From Nageia nagi (taxonomy: Eukaryota > Pinophyta), in the NCBI GenBank assembly GCA_050084985.1, contig JBITNC010000002.1:11098001-11162000 (forward strand): DNA of 64,000 nt. The letters are read 5' to 3'. Position numbers and translations under genes: made by a program. The notes beneath the pieces were generated by a model. The model had not been told where the DNA came from. It saw only the letters and a program-made list of their open reading frames with translations, and made no database searches. This document shows, piece by piece, positions 45,985 through 60,020 of the stretch. Positions within the stretch are counted from its first letter, which is position 1. Every line of letters starts with the position of its first letter.

Positions 45985-48900
45985 GTTTAACTTTTAGCAA
46001 TGCCAAATTAGATGATAGGTGAATAACCATCAATAAATGTTATGGAAGGGGTTTAAATCTATATTTGAAGGCCTTTTTGTTCTAGTGAATGGTCTTTAAA
46101 TTGCTATGTTCATCGTACACTATATCATTTATTTTTTGACATCCCTTCCAAAATTTTATCTAATAATAGTTTGCCTTTCAATAATAATAATATTATAGTG
46201 CTTTGTAAATAATTTAACATCTAAGATATATTTTCTACTTCTTAATATACTCAAGCAAATAACCAATTTAAATCGACTAAAATCATTCAAAAGATTATGA
46301 AAGATATCCATCAAGATTGGGATCTTCAATTTTCATTAGTAATCTATGCCTATTACACAAGCTTTCATACAACTACAAGGATGATGCCATTGTACTATGT
46401 AAATAATGATTTATAATAAATAAATATAATTAAATATAAACTACAAATAATGCATTAATATTTAGGACCTAAGTAATATGATCACTTGAATGTGTGCACA
46501 TGGATAATAATAGCAATCCTCAAGAGATATGATCAAGGAATAGAGTGGATTGGATCGAATCTAAGATGAGTGACATCAAGATATATAATGTACAAATATA
46601 TTATTATTTATCCTCATATATTCTACTCTATTTACTTGATAAGGATTATACCAACATTGTTACTATAATAGACGAACTTTTATGATGTTGTCCTTGTTAC
46701 AATATTAGATCATACATATAAAATAGAAAGTACTCAATAGCAAGAGAGCATAAAAAATATTAATTTGATAAGTGGCATTGGGAGACATTGGTGATTGTAT
46801 TGTGAAGTGTACTCAATCCACATATTAGAAATATTTGATAGGGATTGCCATTCCAACCTCCTTTTACACCTGTAATGACATAGAAAAGAGTGATAATTGA
46901 TAACCGCATAATAACCAGATAGCAATGATATTCCCAAGACATTTCTAGATACAATCATAGTTAATAATAATTAACATTGATTAATACATGATAAAAATTT
47001 ATTAGCACAAAAGTTTGATATATTAAAATAATATCTTACATAGAGTTACTAAATATGATTTAATATAAAATAGCAAATTATTTTTAGGTGTCTATAATTT
47101 ACCCCTCTATGGGTATGTAATGCTAATAATTAGAATTTTGTATCTAAACAAGAATAGAGAACTAAGTAAAACATATACCTAAATTTCAAGTATACTTCCC
47201 TAAATGATAGGATAATGTTGATATCTTGATATATGTATTCCATGCCCCTTTTTTCTTTGACTTGGTTGCCCCTAGGAATCTACTATTGAGGAGCCAAGAC
47301 AAAAACCTTCATCTTCTATTTTGAAGGTATTGTTAAGATAAATGCTCTACTCCCAACATCATTGAATACTATCCTAAGAGGCATGAAATAAATAATAGCC
47401 ACATAGATTGCATATTTTAAAGGATATAACATTCTATAAAAAAATATGAAATCAATATAATTTGATAAACTGTGAACTTTTAATACCCTAAAAGTACTAA
47501 AAAGGGAGCACCATATTTGATATGGTAAGAGTGGATCTTTTAATACCTTTAAAAAATCAAAATAGGCATCTATTGTGAGGCCACATGATCGCCATGAATA
47601 AGTCTTTTATGATGCCAAGAAATAATTAAAAGGGAGTCTACTTTGAGATCATGGACATTCCATGTGTTGGAAGTAGAACCTAATTATTTGGCTGAGTGAG
47701 AAAAATAAAAATTTATTTTGCAATCAACATGCATAGGACCAATCAACAATGTTAGTCATCCTTTTGAGGTAAGATCAACCTAATATCCCCTTTTATTGGA
47801 CGTTTCCCTTAGAAGTGATTTTATATTTAGGAGTATTTATTTATTTGTTGCATTTGTACTTAGGCATCATTGTAACTTAGGATAGGAGACATATGGGTCC
47901 CATGGACCAATTGTGAGCCCCTAGTGGTATGTATCCCTCTTAAGAGTAAATTAGAGCATTTAAGTGTCATATTATGGATCCCAAGGCACAACACATGATT
48001 AGAGGTTAGGCACATGGTTTGGTATGATCTGGAGGCTTAATCTGAGCGTCTAAGCATGGAATCACCTTAGAGGATGTGTGAGAACCCAACCTTGGGAAAT
48101 TCCTATTTATATGGCTAGTACAACATGTAAGAGACATCGTTAAGATATTTTGACATCTTCTATATTGGGAATGGTAACACCATATCTTGGGCCCCTAGTT
48201 GGATGTAAAACTAGCCTAGAGAAGGACCTAGTGGGATGTATCCCTCACTAGATATTGGCTAAGGAAGAAAACCCTTAGTCAAACCAACTTTGTAGATTAG
48301 ATCTATGGGTTTAAGGCCTTAGCAATGAGACATCAACATTTTAGGAGAGTGTGCCCTAGATTTGGTCCATTTAGTCAAGTGTCAGCCATCTTAGGCCTAT
48401 TTGGTTGTTTCTTGCTCCATAATTGTTCAATTCTAAGATGTTGGTATTATTGATCCCATTTAGCTTTTGCATGGTATATTTGATGGTTTGAATATTTGAT
48501 CTTGCTCATTTTTGCATTTATTTCTTAATTGGCTAATAATTTTAGAATGAAGAATAGTTTTCATATTACACTAAACTACATTCTAACTATTCTCAAAGCT
48601 TATTTTTAATTAAAGAGATAAAATTCCTAGGTTGATCTCAAACACACTATTAAATTTCAAATATCCCACCACCCTTACCTCATTTTGTTGAACTTTTTCA
48701 AATCTCCTGCAATCTTATCATGTATATTTTAAATTGTTTGTGGTCTTGTTCTATATATTTTAGAGGTAAGTTAAGCACAATAGATGTCCAAGTTATCAAA
48801 AATGATATGTAAAAGTTTGTGGGGGTATATAGAAATTAGCAAAATGTGATTGATGAAAGGAATAAGCACAAATTAACTTAATAATATTAACATTTGATAT

Positions 48901-48990
48901 TAAATATTGTTGGAGTGGTTAAGAAAAAACTTTTTTTTTAACCAAAAATAAGTTTGGAGAGTTTTTTTCCATTGCCATTTTTTAGGTATA
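45985..48990. other. Intergenic, no recognised gene
   Basis: AT-rich. Near 47080-47100 the minus strand has a purine tract (AGAGGGGTAAA) followed by TTATAGACACC, resembling the gypsy LTR-start motif seen at 16440. From 47880 to 48420 composition is more balanced and CCTAGTGGGATGTATCCCTC-type words recur (47925, 48190 diverged, 48226). That suggests an LTR or untranslated region of an unidentified retroelement. No coding domain is visible. Confidence 0.4.
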
Positions 48991-51900
48991 ATGGCATAGT
49001 ATAAAGGAAACTCAAGCCTTCCTCTTCCCAATTTTAATGGTGAAGAATATGATTATTATTAAGAATAGTGGAGTCAAAATGAAGTTCTTTTATTGTATGA
49101 ATTCAATGTAGTGTTGTTATCATTGATTAATGATAACATGGACCAACTACTCACATTAAATTGTAAGACAAAATGGAGGGGTTGTGATATGAGTGTCAGT
49201 AGAATTTTGATGTTGAGATTGTCTTGGCATAATATGGCTCTATGTTTCCTTATTTTATTTAGAAAAAAAGCAAGTATGGTGGTGTAGATGTATTATTGTG
49301 TGTTGCACATATATTTGCAGCTTTAGAGGGATCTCTCTTTCAAGGCATAGAGATGGAGAGTGATTTGAGGAAGTAGTATTCTAAGGCATGGATCACTTGT
49401 GTTTAAAATAGGGTGCAGTGTTATGGCGAAAATAGAGCTTATCATAGAATGGAAGAAGACCAAGTGTTAGCAATGAGAATACTAGTTCCCATGGATCCGT
49501 GAGAAGGGAAATAGTAGTGGATTGTAGTATAGTGATTATTTATGGACATCCAGCAACCTATGAACTATTTGATAGAATGTTTTGATTAATAAAGGAGCCT
49601 TGTTTCATGGAGTAGGAAAAGAAGGGGTCGAACCATGTTAAATTATTCTATGTTCTCTTTTGTTTATTTGTGCTTACTTCCCATTTCATCTTTAAATTTT
49701 CTCAAATATTTTTTGTTGTTGTTTGCTCCTAAATTTTACAACAATTATTAGAGAAAGAAAATAATTATTAGAGCATCAAAATGTAGATTTTGTTGAGATC
49801 CAAGAGGTTGTGAACAACTATAGAAAAGTTGTATGTTCCTTCAAATCATTGGAAGACCCTATCAATTACTGATAATAAATCCAAGGAGAAGGAAAAAAAA
49901 TAATTTTGTGGTATTATATCACATCCTTTTAGCCTTGGATAAACCTATTTTTCATCTTTTGACAACCATAGGGACTATAAATGAAGTTTGGAAAGATTTG
50001 GAGGATTCGTATGGTGGGTGAATTAATCAAAATAAGACTATGAGACTAAATAATTCCAAGAGGGTATGTGAGAATCTCAAGATGATGGAGGGAGAATAAG
50101 TGGAGGATTTTTTATATGAGATTCAAGAATGTTGTTAACAAAAGGCCATTAATTGATAAAAATTACATTATCTCATTATTTGTAAGAAAGTATTAAAGTC
50201 GCTTCTTTTCAAGTTTCACCAAATCACAATGGCTTTTGAACACATTAAGGAATTTACCAAAAAGTATCCTGAGAGGATGAACTAACCTTGGATAAAGCTC
50301 TTATCTATTTGTTATGATGTTTGAATATATGGAGGACTTTACTAAATCAAAGTTTGATGAACTTTAAGGAGCTATCTTGTCCTATGAAGTGATCTCCTAG
50401 GAGGGTGACATTTCCTTAAACAAAGCTTTTTCTCTAAGATAAATGAATTTAAGAATAAGAAATTTATTTTTAGTTCCAATAGCCAAGAGAAATGCTAAGA
50501 AAATGGAGCTAATGGGTCTAAGGGGAATAAAAATCTAAATAAGAAAGATATCTTATGTTATTATTGCAAAAAACCTACCATTTTGTAAGAGAATGTAGAT
50601 AAAAAGTTGCTAATAAAGGAAAATTTAAAGAAACTAAGGAAATAGAGGAACTAAAAGAAAATATTTTCCATGAAGTAGATGAAGAATTTATATTATTGAT
50701 AGTTGATAAATCTAAACATATCTCTTAATAAGTATGCTATGTTGACTTAGGTTGTTTCAACGATGTAATTGAAAAGAAAGAGTTCTTCACCAAGTTGGAC
50801 ACTTCTCATAGGTGCGCATTGAAAAGGAGTCATAGAAGTGGACATTAATCATGTAAAGGAAAAAACACTTTGATACATACTATTCTCTAAATATAAGACA
50901 TAATTTTCTTAGTGTAGGGCAACTTGCAAATAATAACTATAAGATAACCTTCAAGAAGGATGAACTTGGGAAGGTCTTATGGTTCATTTTAAAATATGTA
51001 AAAATCGAGATAATGGTTCCTAAAAGAAAAAGAGAACATTTCCTTTGAGGTTAGAGAGCATTGGAATTAGTTTGTCCTAAGTAACCATAAAAGATTCAAG
51101 TTTTTTATGACACTTGAGGTTTGGACATCTAAATTTCTCTAATTTAAAGAGAATTACTATTAAAGAATTGGTAATTAGGGTACCATACATTGCAAAAAAA
51201 AAGAAGGATATTTACAATGGTTATTCTTTTGGAAAGCATGCTAGATTTGATATTAATATCCATAGGTGACCATAAATTATCAAAGGGACTTGAGAAAGAT
51301 ATATATAATAAGAAAAAGGGAGCACCTAGTACAAACTCCTATGTTTAAGAGTGAATTAAACAAAAAAGAGTCAAAATGCAATAATTTTGAATGAGGTATA
51401 TATCAATCAGAGGGTTTCATCAATATTTCATGTTAAGAAAAAGATATTGATGTTACAAGCAAAGGAATTAACCCTAATGGGTCTCAATGTCCTGCAATAA
51501 TACGTTGATGGATGATCTTTCCAAAAATGTTAGATAATGGAGAGGCTTAGAGGGATTTTCATATACTTGAGCTTATTCACATTGATCTATACGGATCCAT
51601 GAACACATCGAGCATTATTATATTTCTTTATTACATGTATTTGATAAATGATTTCTCAAGAAGATATTAGCCTCCATTTTTGAAGTATAATGATGAGATG
51701 GTGAATTTTATTCAAAAGATTTTATGAAGTATTATGAAGAGTATGGCACTAGAAGGTAGTTAATCACATCTTATACATCCTAATAAAATAAAGTTGTTGA
51801 AATGATGAATAGGACTATCCTAAACATGGCAAAGAAATTAACACATCATAAAGGTTTTGGCTATGGGTAATAGGTTGAGGCGATTGATGTGGAAATCTTA

Positions 51901-52013
51901 GTCCAACAAGTATCAATGGGTACAAGAATCATTTTTGGATGTGGTGTTTCTTAGGAGGCCAAGGTTGGGCACTTGAAGCTTTTTAGATGTGTAGTATATG
52001 TCCATTTTGAAGA
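48991..52013 (+). pseudogene. E4 gag to integrase, 5' half
   Basis: Gag: the start at 48991 (stop at codon 3), and the UBN2-type block with I-N-E-V-W-K-D-L-E-D-S-Y-G-G at about 49975-50020 and E-N-L-K near 50070. A zinc-knuckle remnant is at 50552-50601 (C-Y-Y-C-K-K-P, then H-F-V-R-E-C-R after a frameshift). The pre-integrase R-F-G-H-L-N-F-S-N-L-K is at about 51115-51150. Integrase begins with L-E-L-I-H-I-D-L-Y-G-S-M near 51570-51605 and has V-V-E-M-M-N-R-T-I near 51793-51820. Stops are abundant. Confidence 0.8.
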
Positions 52014-52514
52014 TGTTGGAATGTATAATGCATTATTGTAAAGGTTTGTATTAAATCTTCTATGTAAATTCACTAATACTTGAGGGTATCATTTGATACC
52101 TTAAGTATTTAAGTGAATATGATAATGTAACTTGTCTTACACTCCATGTCATGAGCATGCCCCTTGGGTAAAAAGATGTGTATGTCATGCTTTTGTACAT
52201 TGGATAAAAGGGTGATCCAAAGAGGGATTTTGGCCTATAAATAGAAGGCTCCCTCTTTGTGATTACACATGAATTATGGAGTAAACTTATGCTAGAGGAT
52301 ATAAGTGTAGGAGTTGAGATTAGGAGGATTGTAAGAGAGTTGTATTTGTGATTGAAGTAAAGATCTAGTTAGTGGATGTACTTCTAGTTGGAGAAACCAC
52401 TTACATCTTGTGTTATCTTTGTGAAATTGCTTTGTGTGATAGTTAGATATGAATTGAGAGCTTTCATGTGATCTTTGTTGATTAAGGATTATCTTGTTAG
52501 TGTTAGTTCTTTCA
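52014..52514 (+). repeat. 5' LTR of E3
   Basis: 501 bp, TGTTGGAATG to TTCTTTCA. TATA-type box TATAAATA at 52236-52243. A 29-nt near-palindrome (ACTTGAGGG-TATCA, TT, TGATACC-TTAAGT) lies at 52078-52106, about 130 bp upstream of the TATA box, within U3. Confidence 0.95.
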
Positions 52515-52517
52515 AAT

Positions 52518-52529
52518 TGGTATCAAAGC
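52518..52529 (+). other. Primer-binding site of E3
   Basis: TGGTATCAAAGC three bases after the LTR, one base different from the standard methionine-tRNA site (TGGTATCAGAGC). The same site in E2 is perfect. Confidence 0.88.
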
Positions 52530-53194
52530 TTGGTGTGAAAGCTCTTCTTCTTGGTGTGGAAACTACATCTTGGCGATCTTCATTAGTGAGGTAAAACTAA
52601 GATAAGGTATAATTTACCTCATCATTTTATTATCTTATAAATTATTGCATTTTGTTACTAACATATTTTGTGTTTTGGTAGTATTTGTTTATGACAAACT
52701 AGGTAATCTATTTTTTTTACTCTAACATGTTTTATTATTAGTTGCAATTTTTAAGATTGCCTATTGCTATAATTTTGCATATCATTAATTGTTTTTGAAG
52801 GTTTCATTATGTATTTGAGTAAAATTATACTACATTTTTTTCCTTCAAAAATTATATGCACAAAAAAAATATTAAAAGTAACTATTTTTTAATATTTTTT
52901 TCATTTAAAAAAAGGGAGGCTTATTTTTAAAAGAACACAAAATATATTATAGTATAATCATATTACTATGTTTTATTACAAAAAAAATATATTCAAAGGA
53001 AAACTGAAATATTTTTTTTGTATTAAGTAAATTTTTTTAAATGTTTACAACTTTTTATGAACCGTTGCCTCTCTCATGGTGGTAGCTTCCCACGATGAGC
53101 ATAAGAGGGAGGGTTCTAGCATAGTCCTTTCACCCTATGTGACTTCGAATATGGCCTTCCAACTCTCCCCATGATGGCCCTCTGCTTCCATTAC

Positions 53195-53405
53195 CTCTCT
53201 CACTCCTCCATTGGTGATGGTGACCCCTTGTTGCTTCTTGCTACTCCTTCGCTAGCAATGGCGGCCCCTTATTGCCTCCTATTTCTCCTTTACTGGTGGT
53301 GCTGCTCCTTCATTGGTGGTGGTGGCCCCCTATTATCTCTTATTGTTCCTCCATTGGTGGTGGCAACCCCTTGTCACCTCCTGCTACTCCTCAACTGGTG
53401 ATGGT
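53195..53405 (+). repeat. ~42-bp minisatellite in the E3 leader
   Basis: Four to five copies of a unit of the form CCATTGGTGGTGGCAACCCCTTGTCACCTCCTGCTACTCCT in shortened words (near 53207, 53248, 53308, 53351 and 53392; one partial unit). The open frame at 53171-53401 is only the translation of the repeat. No counterpart was found in the E2 leader. Confidence 0.8.
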
Positions 53406-54584
53406 AGCCTAGTAAATTCCTACACCCCTCCATCACCTAGACCTCCATTCATCACTTAGCTCACATGGTTCATCACTATGCTCATGCCCTTCATAACATA
53501 TCAATATCTTTAACCATGACTATTGGCCCCTTTGATAGTAGTCTTGATCTTCATTGCCCAACAGCCCCTTGTAGCCAAGCTATGCATGTATAGGGTTGTT
53601 GGCTACCACCCACATCTCGTTACCCTTACTCTGCACTCCCTCTACTAACTCCTCCTACCTCACCACTAACTCCTCCTCTTAACACCATTGGCACCTCTTA
53701 CCTCACTGCCAGCTCCTCCTCCCTCCTCTCCACTTCTCACAACCCTAAAACTGCCATGTTTTATACAAATTTTTTAATGTTACTGATAAATTACCTTTTT
53801 CATCATTTCCCTTCCTGCTAAACATTAATTGCAAAATAAATGGAGTAAAGACTTCACATTAATGTTGTTGTTGATGCATTCAATTTTTACTTGTAAGTCA
53901 CTTAGAAGCAACATATACTTTTTGGCATTTAATTCCTTTTTGATTACTTGCAAGCAACTTGTTTCTTCTATATGCTCTTAGCAACTCTTATACTCTAAGT
54001 TTTTAAATCTGTCACTTTAGAATAAAAAGATGGTCAAAAATGCATCATTGTTATTAAATGCCCTTATTTTTTAGTATAATTTTTTTTTATCATGCAAAAT
54101 ATTTTTAAGGATAAATTATTTAGTATGTTGCTTTTAGGGATAAACCTTTAAGTTAAAAAAGGGGGAATATAAAAGTTAAATTTTTACTTTAAATTAATGC
54201 TTAATATTTTTTATTAAATGATGCATGCTTCTTACTTAATTTATTGGAATAATGCATGCTTACTTAAAACTTTTCTAAAGCTATGTCAATAATGCATTTT
54301 TTTTGCTTAATGCTTCAAGCTTAAATTTTTTAATGCATGAGAACTTAAATTTTTAATTTAATGCCTAGGACTTAAAATTTTTAAGATGTATACTTATGAA
54401 TTTAGAATACATGTTAAGTATTTATCCTTATGCAAAGTATGGAATGTACTTGTGTAAAATAAGTGATGATGTAATGATGTCCTTTAGGGGTTGGTAAACA
54501 AAACCCATTGGACACTTAGGTTCCAAGTTATGAATGGATGATGTTTAATTTTATGCTCTTTTATTTCATGTTTCGCATCTTACT

Positions 54585-54827
54585 TTAACACAAACAGATA
54601 TGAGCAACCCCTAAAATGAACATATTTGCATGTACATTCTGCAACATGACTTGTTTAAGAAGCCATGAGGTGAGGACAGGCAAAATGGAGCCTTTAAGTT
54701 CGATGATCCAAGTGGTGAAAAGTTTATACTTCTTAATTGCCCTTAATTCCTTTGTTGGTCTGGACATAACTCTATTAGGTGGATAGGCATGTTTGTAGTG
54801 ATACCACATGTTTGCATGTCTATTCAA
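54585..54827 (-). other. Antisense open frame in the E3 leader, shared with E2
   Basis: An 80-codon frame antisense to the element, homologous to 30770-31000 in E2 with no indel in the aligned part. It shares W-Y-H-Y, H-A-Y-P-P, W-I-I-E and P-V-L-T-S-W-L blocks. No known domain. Confidence 0.3.
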
Positions 54828-55254
54828 AGATTATCCTAATAACCTAAGAAGAAAATTTGAAACCTAATCAAGATTAATAATTTGATTCATCTAGTAAACA
54901 TCAAAACCTTGGAAAATAGCTAGTACTTCTCCTTGTGAGAGTATATTGCTGCCCAAAGGGAACTAGTTGAGAATTGGTAAGATTTAGGCTCCTCTTGTGT
55001 GGGAATCTAGGTGAAGGCCTAATTTTAGACAAGAAAATAAACCTCAACAATGTCACTCTACATCTACAGTTCTTGAGATGAGAAATATATTTGAATACAT
55101 GGGTTATCATTTGAATTGTAAAACATTTGCACTTGTGAATCAAATCAAGCATGTATTTAGTGTTAAATGTAACATGTATTATTTACTTGGTTAAAACTTA
55201 ACATTTTATTTATTGAAAACATATGCTTATTATTTGAGATTTTTGTGTAGCAAA

Positions 55255-58200
55255 TAAGAGAATCCTTTTTACCCAAACACATTCTTGATGGTATCAACTA
55301 TGGGATTTGGGAACCTCAGATGAGAGTCGAATTGTAGGTAAGGAAGCTATGGCAAACAGTGAATGAGAATCTTGTACCTCCTTCAGATGAGAAGGCACTA
55401 AAGGATTACAACATAAAGAATGAGTTGGCAACCTCTATGATTTACCGTGTAGTTTCAGATGATGTGCTCTTGATGATTTCCTCTTCAACCTCAACAAAAG
55501 AAGCATGAGATAAGCTTAAACAAATCTACCTTGGTTTAAACTTTTCAATAAAGTTTACCATTATCCAAAAGTTGCTTCAATCTCATTAAAGGGAAGATAA
55601 AAATGTGGCTATCTACTTGAACAAAATCATTGACTTAAGGACCCAACGTGTTGCTTGTGGATGCAATTGGATTAATGATGAGTTCATGATTTTCATCATT
55701 CTTTAAAGTCTTTCTTCAAAGTTTGAAAACTTTGTTAATATTATGGAAACAAGGCTTGATGATGAAGAAAAAGTATTCTCCTTTGAAAACCTTTTTAGGC
55801 CCCTATTAAAGCATGAGAAAACCCTTAACAATAAGGTGTTGATTTCTTTTCTTAAAGATAATAACATTACCCTTGGTGTAACCAAAACTCCTTTCAAGAA
55901 GTTCAATCATCAAAAGAAATCTTATCCTTCTTCCTCCAAAAGGTTTGAGAAAAAGGTAATGGCTACAATAGTAATAGGAACAACAACCATAGCAGCAAGA
56001 ATAATGGTAACAACAATAATTTTAAGTAAAGAGATAGAAAAGGAAAAGCAAACACTCCTTATCTTAAGAAAAAGTTTGATGGCAATTGTAACTATTATGA
56101 CATTCAACGTCATAGAAAAATTGATTGCTACAAAAAAAAAGAAAGAAAAATAATAAAGAAAATAAAAATGTAAAGAACTACAAAGAAAAGAAAAATACTC
56201 GTGTTGGTTTTGCTGCAGCATTCTACTCCATGTCTCGCACTTTTTCATCTGAATGGATTGTTGAATCTGGTTGTACTAATCACCTATGCTTGGAAAAGGA
56301 AAAGTTTAAGAACTTTCAAAAGTATAATAAGGATACAGTTGTGATAGATGATAACTCTACCTTTGAAGTCCAAGGAATTGGATGTGTTAATTCATGGAAA
56401 GGTTCTTGAAAATGTTCTCTTTGTTCTTAAGTTAAGGATGAACCTTCTCTCTATAATCCAAGTTTCTAGAAAAGGATACTCTTTTGAGTTTGACTCTCAA
56501 TCCTGATGCATTAAGAAAGGACTTGCCACTTTGGTTAAAGGATCTGTGAAATATAACCTCTACATTGTGGATCAAATTTCATCAAAGATGTGTCTTACTT
56601 CTAGTGTGTATTCTAAAGGCAATCTTTAGCACCATTATTTAGGGCACCTTAACCACAAAAGTATTCAATTCATGAAAGACAAAGAACTTGTGAAAGGTTC
56701 GCTTTCAATTTTTCCTTCGATTAGTCTATGCAAGAAGTGCATTCTTGGTAAGATGCATAGATAAAAATTTAAAAAAGATAAAGAAATAAGAGCATCTCAA
56801 ATTCTTCAACTTGTGCATTCAGATTTATGGGCCCGTTTCAGACTAAGTTGCTTGGAGGAGCATCTTACATCTTAACTTTCAATGATGAATTTAGTAGGAT
56901 GACCTTTGGGTATCTACTTAAGCACAAAGATCAAACCTTTAAAATTTTTAAAGTTTTTAAGGCCTTTATTGAGGATCAAACTAATATTAAAATCAAGATG
57001 TTGAGATCAGATAATAGAAAAGAATATAACAATAATGAGTTCAATGACTATTGTGCTAAGTATGGAATCAAGAGTAGTTTACAATTCCATACACTCCTTA
57101 ATAGAACGATGTTGTTGAAATGAAAAATAGAACAATTATGGAGATGGTTAGATGCATGTTGGATAATCTTCTTAAATTCTTATGGGGTGAAGCTATGAGC
57201 ACTACTATTTACACCTTGAATAAGTGTCCTACAAAAGTTATTCAAAGTAAAACTCCTTTTGAGGCATGGTCAGGAAGAAAATCTAACATTTCTCACCTTA
57301 GGGTGTTTGGTTGTGAAGCATTCTCTTACATTATTTTTGAGGAAAAAAAAGAAGTTGGATAAAAGAGCTGAAAAATGCATCTTTATGGGTTATGATAGTC
57401 AGCATAAAGGCTACAAGTTCTACTCTCCAACCTATAAAGCAGTGTTCATTTCAAGGGATGTAAAATTCAATAAACTTCTTGAAGAATTTGCTTCTAATGA
57501 GGATGTTGATGATCTAAAGGACACTTCAGTTGCTCCTAGCTAGTAGGATATTGATATAGACAAGTCATCACAAGAATAAAATTCTCCAACACAAAGGGAA
57601 ACAAAGAGCATGACCTTGAATAAATCTTTAATTGCCAAAATTGACAACAAGCATGAGCCCTCAACCTTCAAAGAAGTTTCTAAGCACAAGTGCTAGATGG
57701 AAGCCATGAAAGTTGAGTATGAGGCACTTATGAGAAATAAAACTTGGGACTTGGTTCCTTATCCCAATGGAAAGAATGTGATCAGTAATAAGTGGATCTA
57801 TAATGCCAAGTTCAATTTAGTAGGAGATATTAAGAAATGCAAAGCAAGGTTAGTAGCTAAATGTTTTGCTTAGAAATACAATGTAGATTATGAGAAAACC
57901 TTTGCTCCCATAGCAAAGATTGCTACGGTGAGAGTTATCCTTGCTCTTTCTATAGCTCAAAGATGAAAAGTTTTTCAACTTGATGTCAAGAGTGCATTTC
58001 TCAATGGTGACTTAGATGTGGAAATCTTTATGGATCAACCAGAAGGGTTTATTGTGGAAGGTAAAGAGTCCTTTGTGTGCAAGCTAAAGAAGTCATTGTA
58101 TGGACTTAAGTAAGCACCTTGAGCTTAGTATAAAAAGATTTTAGGGTACTTTATAGACATTGGATTCTCTAAGTGTTTTTTTGACTCCGATATATATGTG

Positions 58201-59199
58201 CTCAATTAAGAAAAATATATGGTATTGATTCTCCTTTATGTGGATGATCTTTTGATTACTGAGAACAATGATAAAATCATTCAAGAGTGCATATCCAAAC
58301 TTAAGGTAACATTTGAAATGATTGATCTTGGTCTTTTGCACTACTATCTTGGAATGCAAGTGTATCAATACAAGGATTGTACTTACCTCAATCAATCTAA
58401 GTATATATCAGACATCTTATAGAAGTTTGGAATGGAATGTAGATATGTTGCAATCCCAGTCTCTCCTAAAATCACTATTTCTCTAAGCTCAAACTCTCAA
58501 TTAGCTAATGTTACAACTTACAGGTAATTAATTGGTAATCTTTTGTATTTGACTATATCCAGACTAGATATTACCTTTGTAGTGAATCTAATGGCATGAT
58601 TCATGCAAAAACCTTATGTTGAGCACCTTAATGCTGTTAAGCAAATCTTGAGGTATATTGCAAGGGCTAAGGATCTTACTCTCAAGTATTCCAAGTTACC
58701 CTCGTTTGTTCTTTATGGATTCTCAAATTCTAACTATGAGGGAGATAGAGATGATAGGAAGTCAACCTCTGCATATGTGTTTAGCATTAGTTTAGGTGCT
58801 ATCTCTTGGGATTCTAAAAAGTAACCTATTATTTCTCTTTCCACCATAGAAGTTGAATATCATGCTATGTCTGTTGCAACCTAGAAAGTTATTTGGCTAA
58901 GACATCTTCTGAAGGAAATTGGGTATGAGCAAGGTGGCTCATCTTTGATCTTTTTAGACAATCAGTCAACTATTTCTTTGATTAAGAATCTAATGTTCCA
59001 TCAGAGAACAAAACATATGGAAACCCATGCCCATTTTATTAAGGAGAAGGTTCTTGATGGTATCATACACTTAGAGGATTATCCATCCACCTTGAATTCT
59101 GCTAATTTGTTCACCAAGCCCCTCCCAAAAGCTCAATTTTGTAAGCTTAGGGATGCTATCAGGTTGGTGAAGTTGCCCTCAAGGGGGAGTGAAGTTTGA
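55255..59199 (+). pseudogene. Degenerate copia gag-pol of E3
   Basis: Gag covers about 55255-56130 in several frames, with a degenerate zinc knuckle at about 56090-56132. In the protease the active-site D-S-G is E-S-G (W-I-V-E-S-G-C near 56252-56275). Pre-integrase is at about 56620-56762, integrase at about 56815-57300, and its C-terminus at 57259-57543 (F-M-G-Y at about 57382). Reverse transcriptase covers about 57715-58560, with Y-V-D-D near 58237-58250 and Y-L-G-M near 58346. RNase H is at 58603-59199. Several frameshifts and stops separate the blocks. It is the best preserved of the family here but still inactive. Confidence 0.92.
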
Positions 59200-59332
59200 A
59201 TTCTTGTGTTGAATTCATGTTTGTGATGATAACTTCACCCCTAGGAGGATTTTATGCTGTATAGTGTTGATTTTGTTGTACACCATCATGGTAAGTTTGC
59301 TTTATGTGAGGAACTTGTACAAAATTGGCCAT

Positions 59333-59548
59333 TCTAGCATTGTTCAGTTATCCATGTGTGAGGAACTCTTATGTTTCTTTTAGCACTATTTAGTTATCCA
59401 TATGTGAGGAACTTGTATGTGCATACTCTATTTTTTGGTCAATCTAGCACTATTCAATTATCCATGTGTGAGGAACTCTTATGTGTCTTTTAGCACTATT
59501 CAATTATCCATATGTGGGGAACTCATATGTGCATGCTCTATTTTGTAA
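59333..59548 (+). repeat. Tail minisatellite of E3, about 2 units
   Basis: Same composite unit as in E1, with four TTATCCAT half-units, between pol and the 3' LTR. Confidence 0.82.
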
Positions 59549-59789
59549 TGATAATTAACACATGTTTTATATATAGCAAGTGACTATAAGTTTTTAGCAT
59601 GGCATCTTCATGATGACTTATAGTGCACCATTGATCAGTTCATGATAGCATTTGTGTGATTCATCTATCCTTGTTGATATGAATGTGATGCATCTAACTG
59701 ATCTTGTTATTTGAGCTACTTATGACTTGTAGGTTCCTTTGATATTGAAGGTTACTTACCTCAGGTATGCAAGCTCTTGGAGACTCTTC

Positions 59790-60020
59790 ATGACTTCCAA
59801 TTGGATGACTACTTCATATACATTGAAATCGGTTGTGGTTAATGATTGTATTTGGCAAAGTAGTGAGTCTCAAACTAGATCTTTCTTACTTCATAAATAT
59901 GTAAAAATTTCTCATCTTCGTTGTATCTATTTGGAGGAGAACTCTCTTACTTTCTCTTCTTCTTCTCTCTTACTTGCTCTATCCCAATATTGTATTAAGG
60001 GGGAGTGTTGGAATGTATAA
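59790..60020 (+). other. Short open frame between pol and the 3' LTR of E3
   Basis: 77 codons from ATG, matching the E1 frame at 3454-3684 and crossing the polypurine tract into the LTR. It shares N-D-C-I-W-Q-S-S-E-S-Q-T and L-L-H-K-Y-V-K. Unknown; coding status doubtful. Confidence 0.3.

Larger units (their letters stand above)
52530..55240 (+). other. Long 5' leader of E3
   Basis: About 2.7 kb before gag. The first 0.5 kb is AT-rich with T tracts; 53040-53760 is a C/T-rich block with a minisatellite; 53770-54580 is AT-rich. The last 0.7 kb aligns with the E2 leader and contains the shared antisense frame. No sense-strand gene is recognised. Confidence 0.75.

Noticed and set aside
45960-45990. 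Secure 3' terminus of the second CACTA-like element
   Set aside because: The match to the 5' inverted repeat is only about 11 of 16 bases and the flanks do not form a 3-bp duplication, so it is given only as a tentative border.
53171-53401. Leu/Pro/Gly-rich 76-codon frame
   Set aside because: It is the translation of the 42-bp minisatellite in the E3 leader and is absent from E2.
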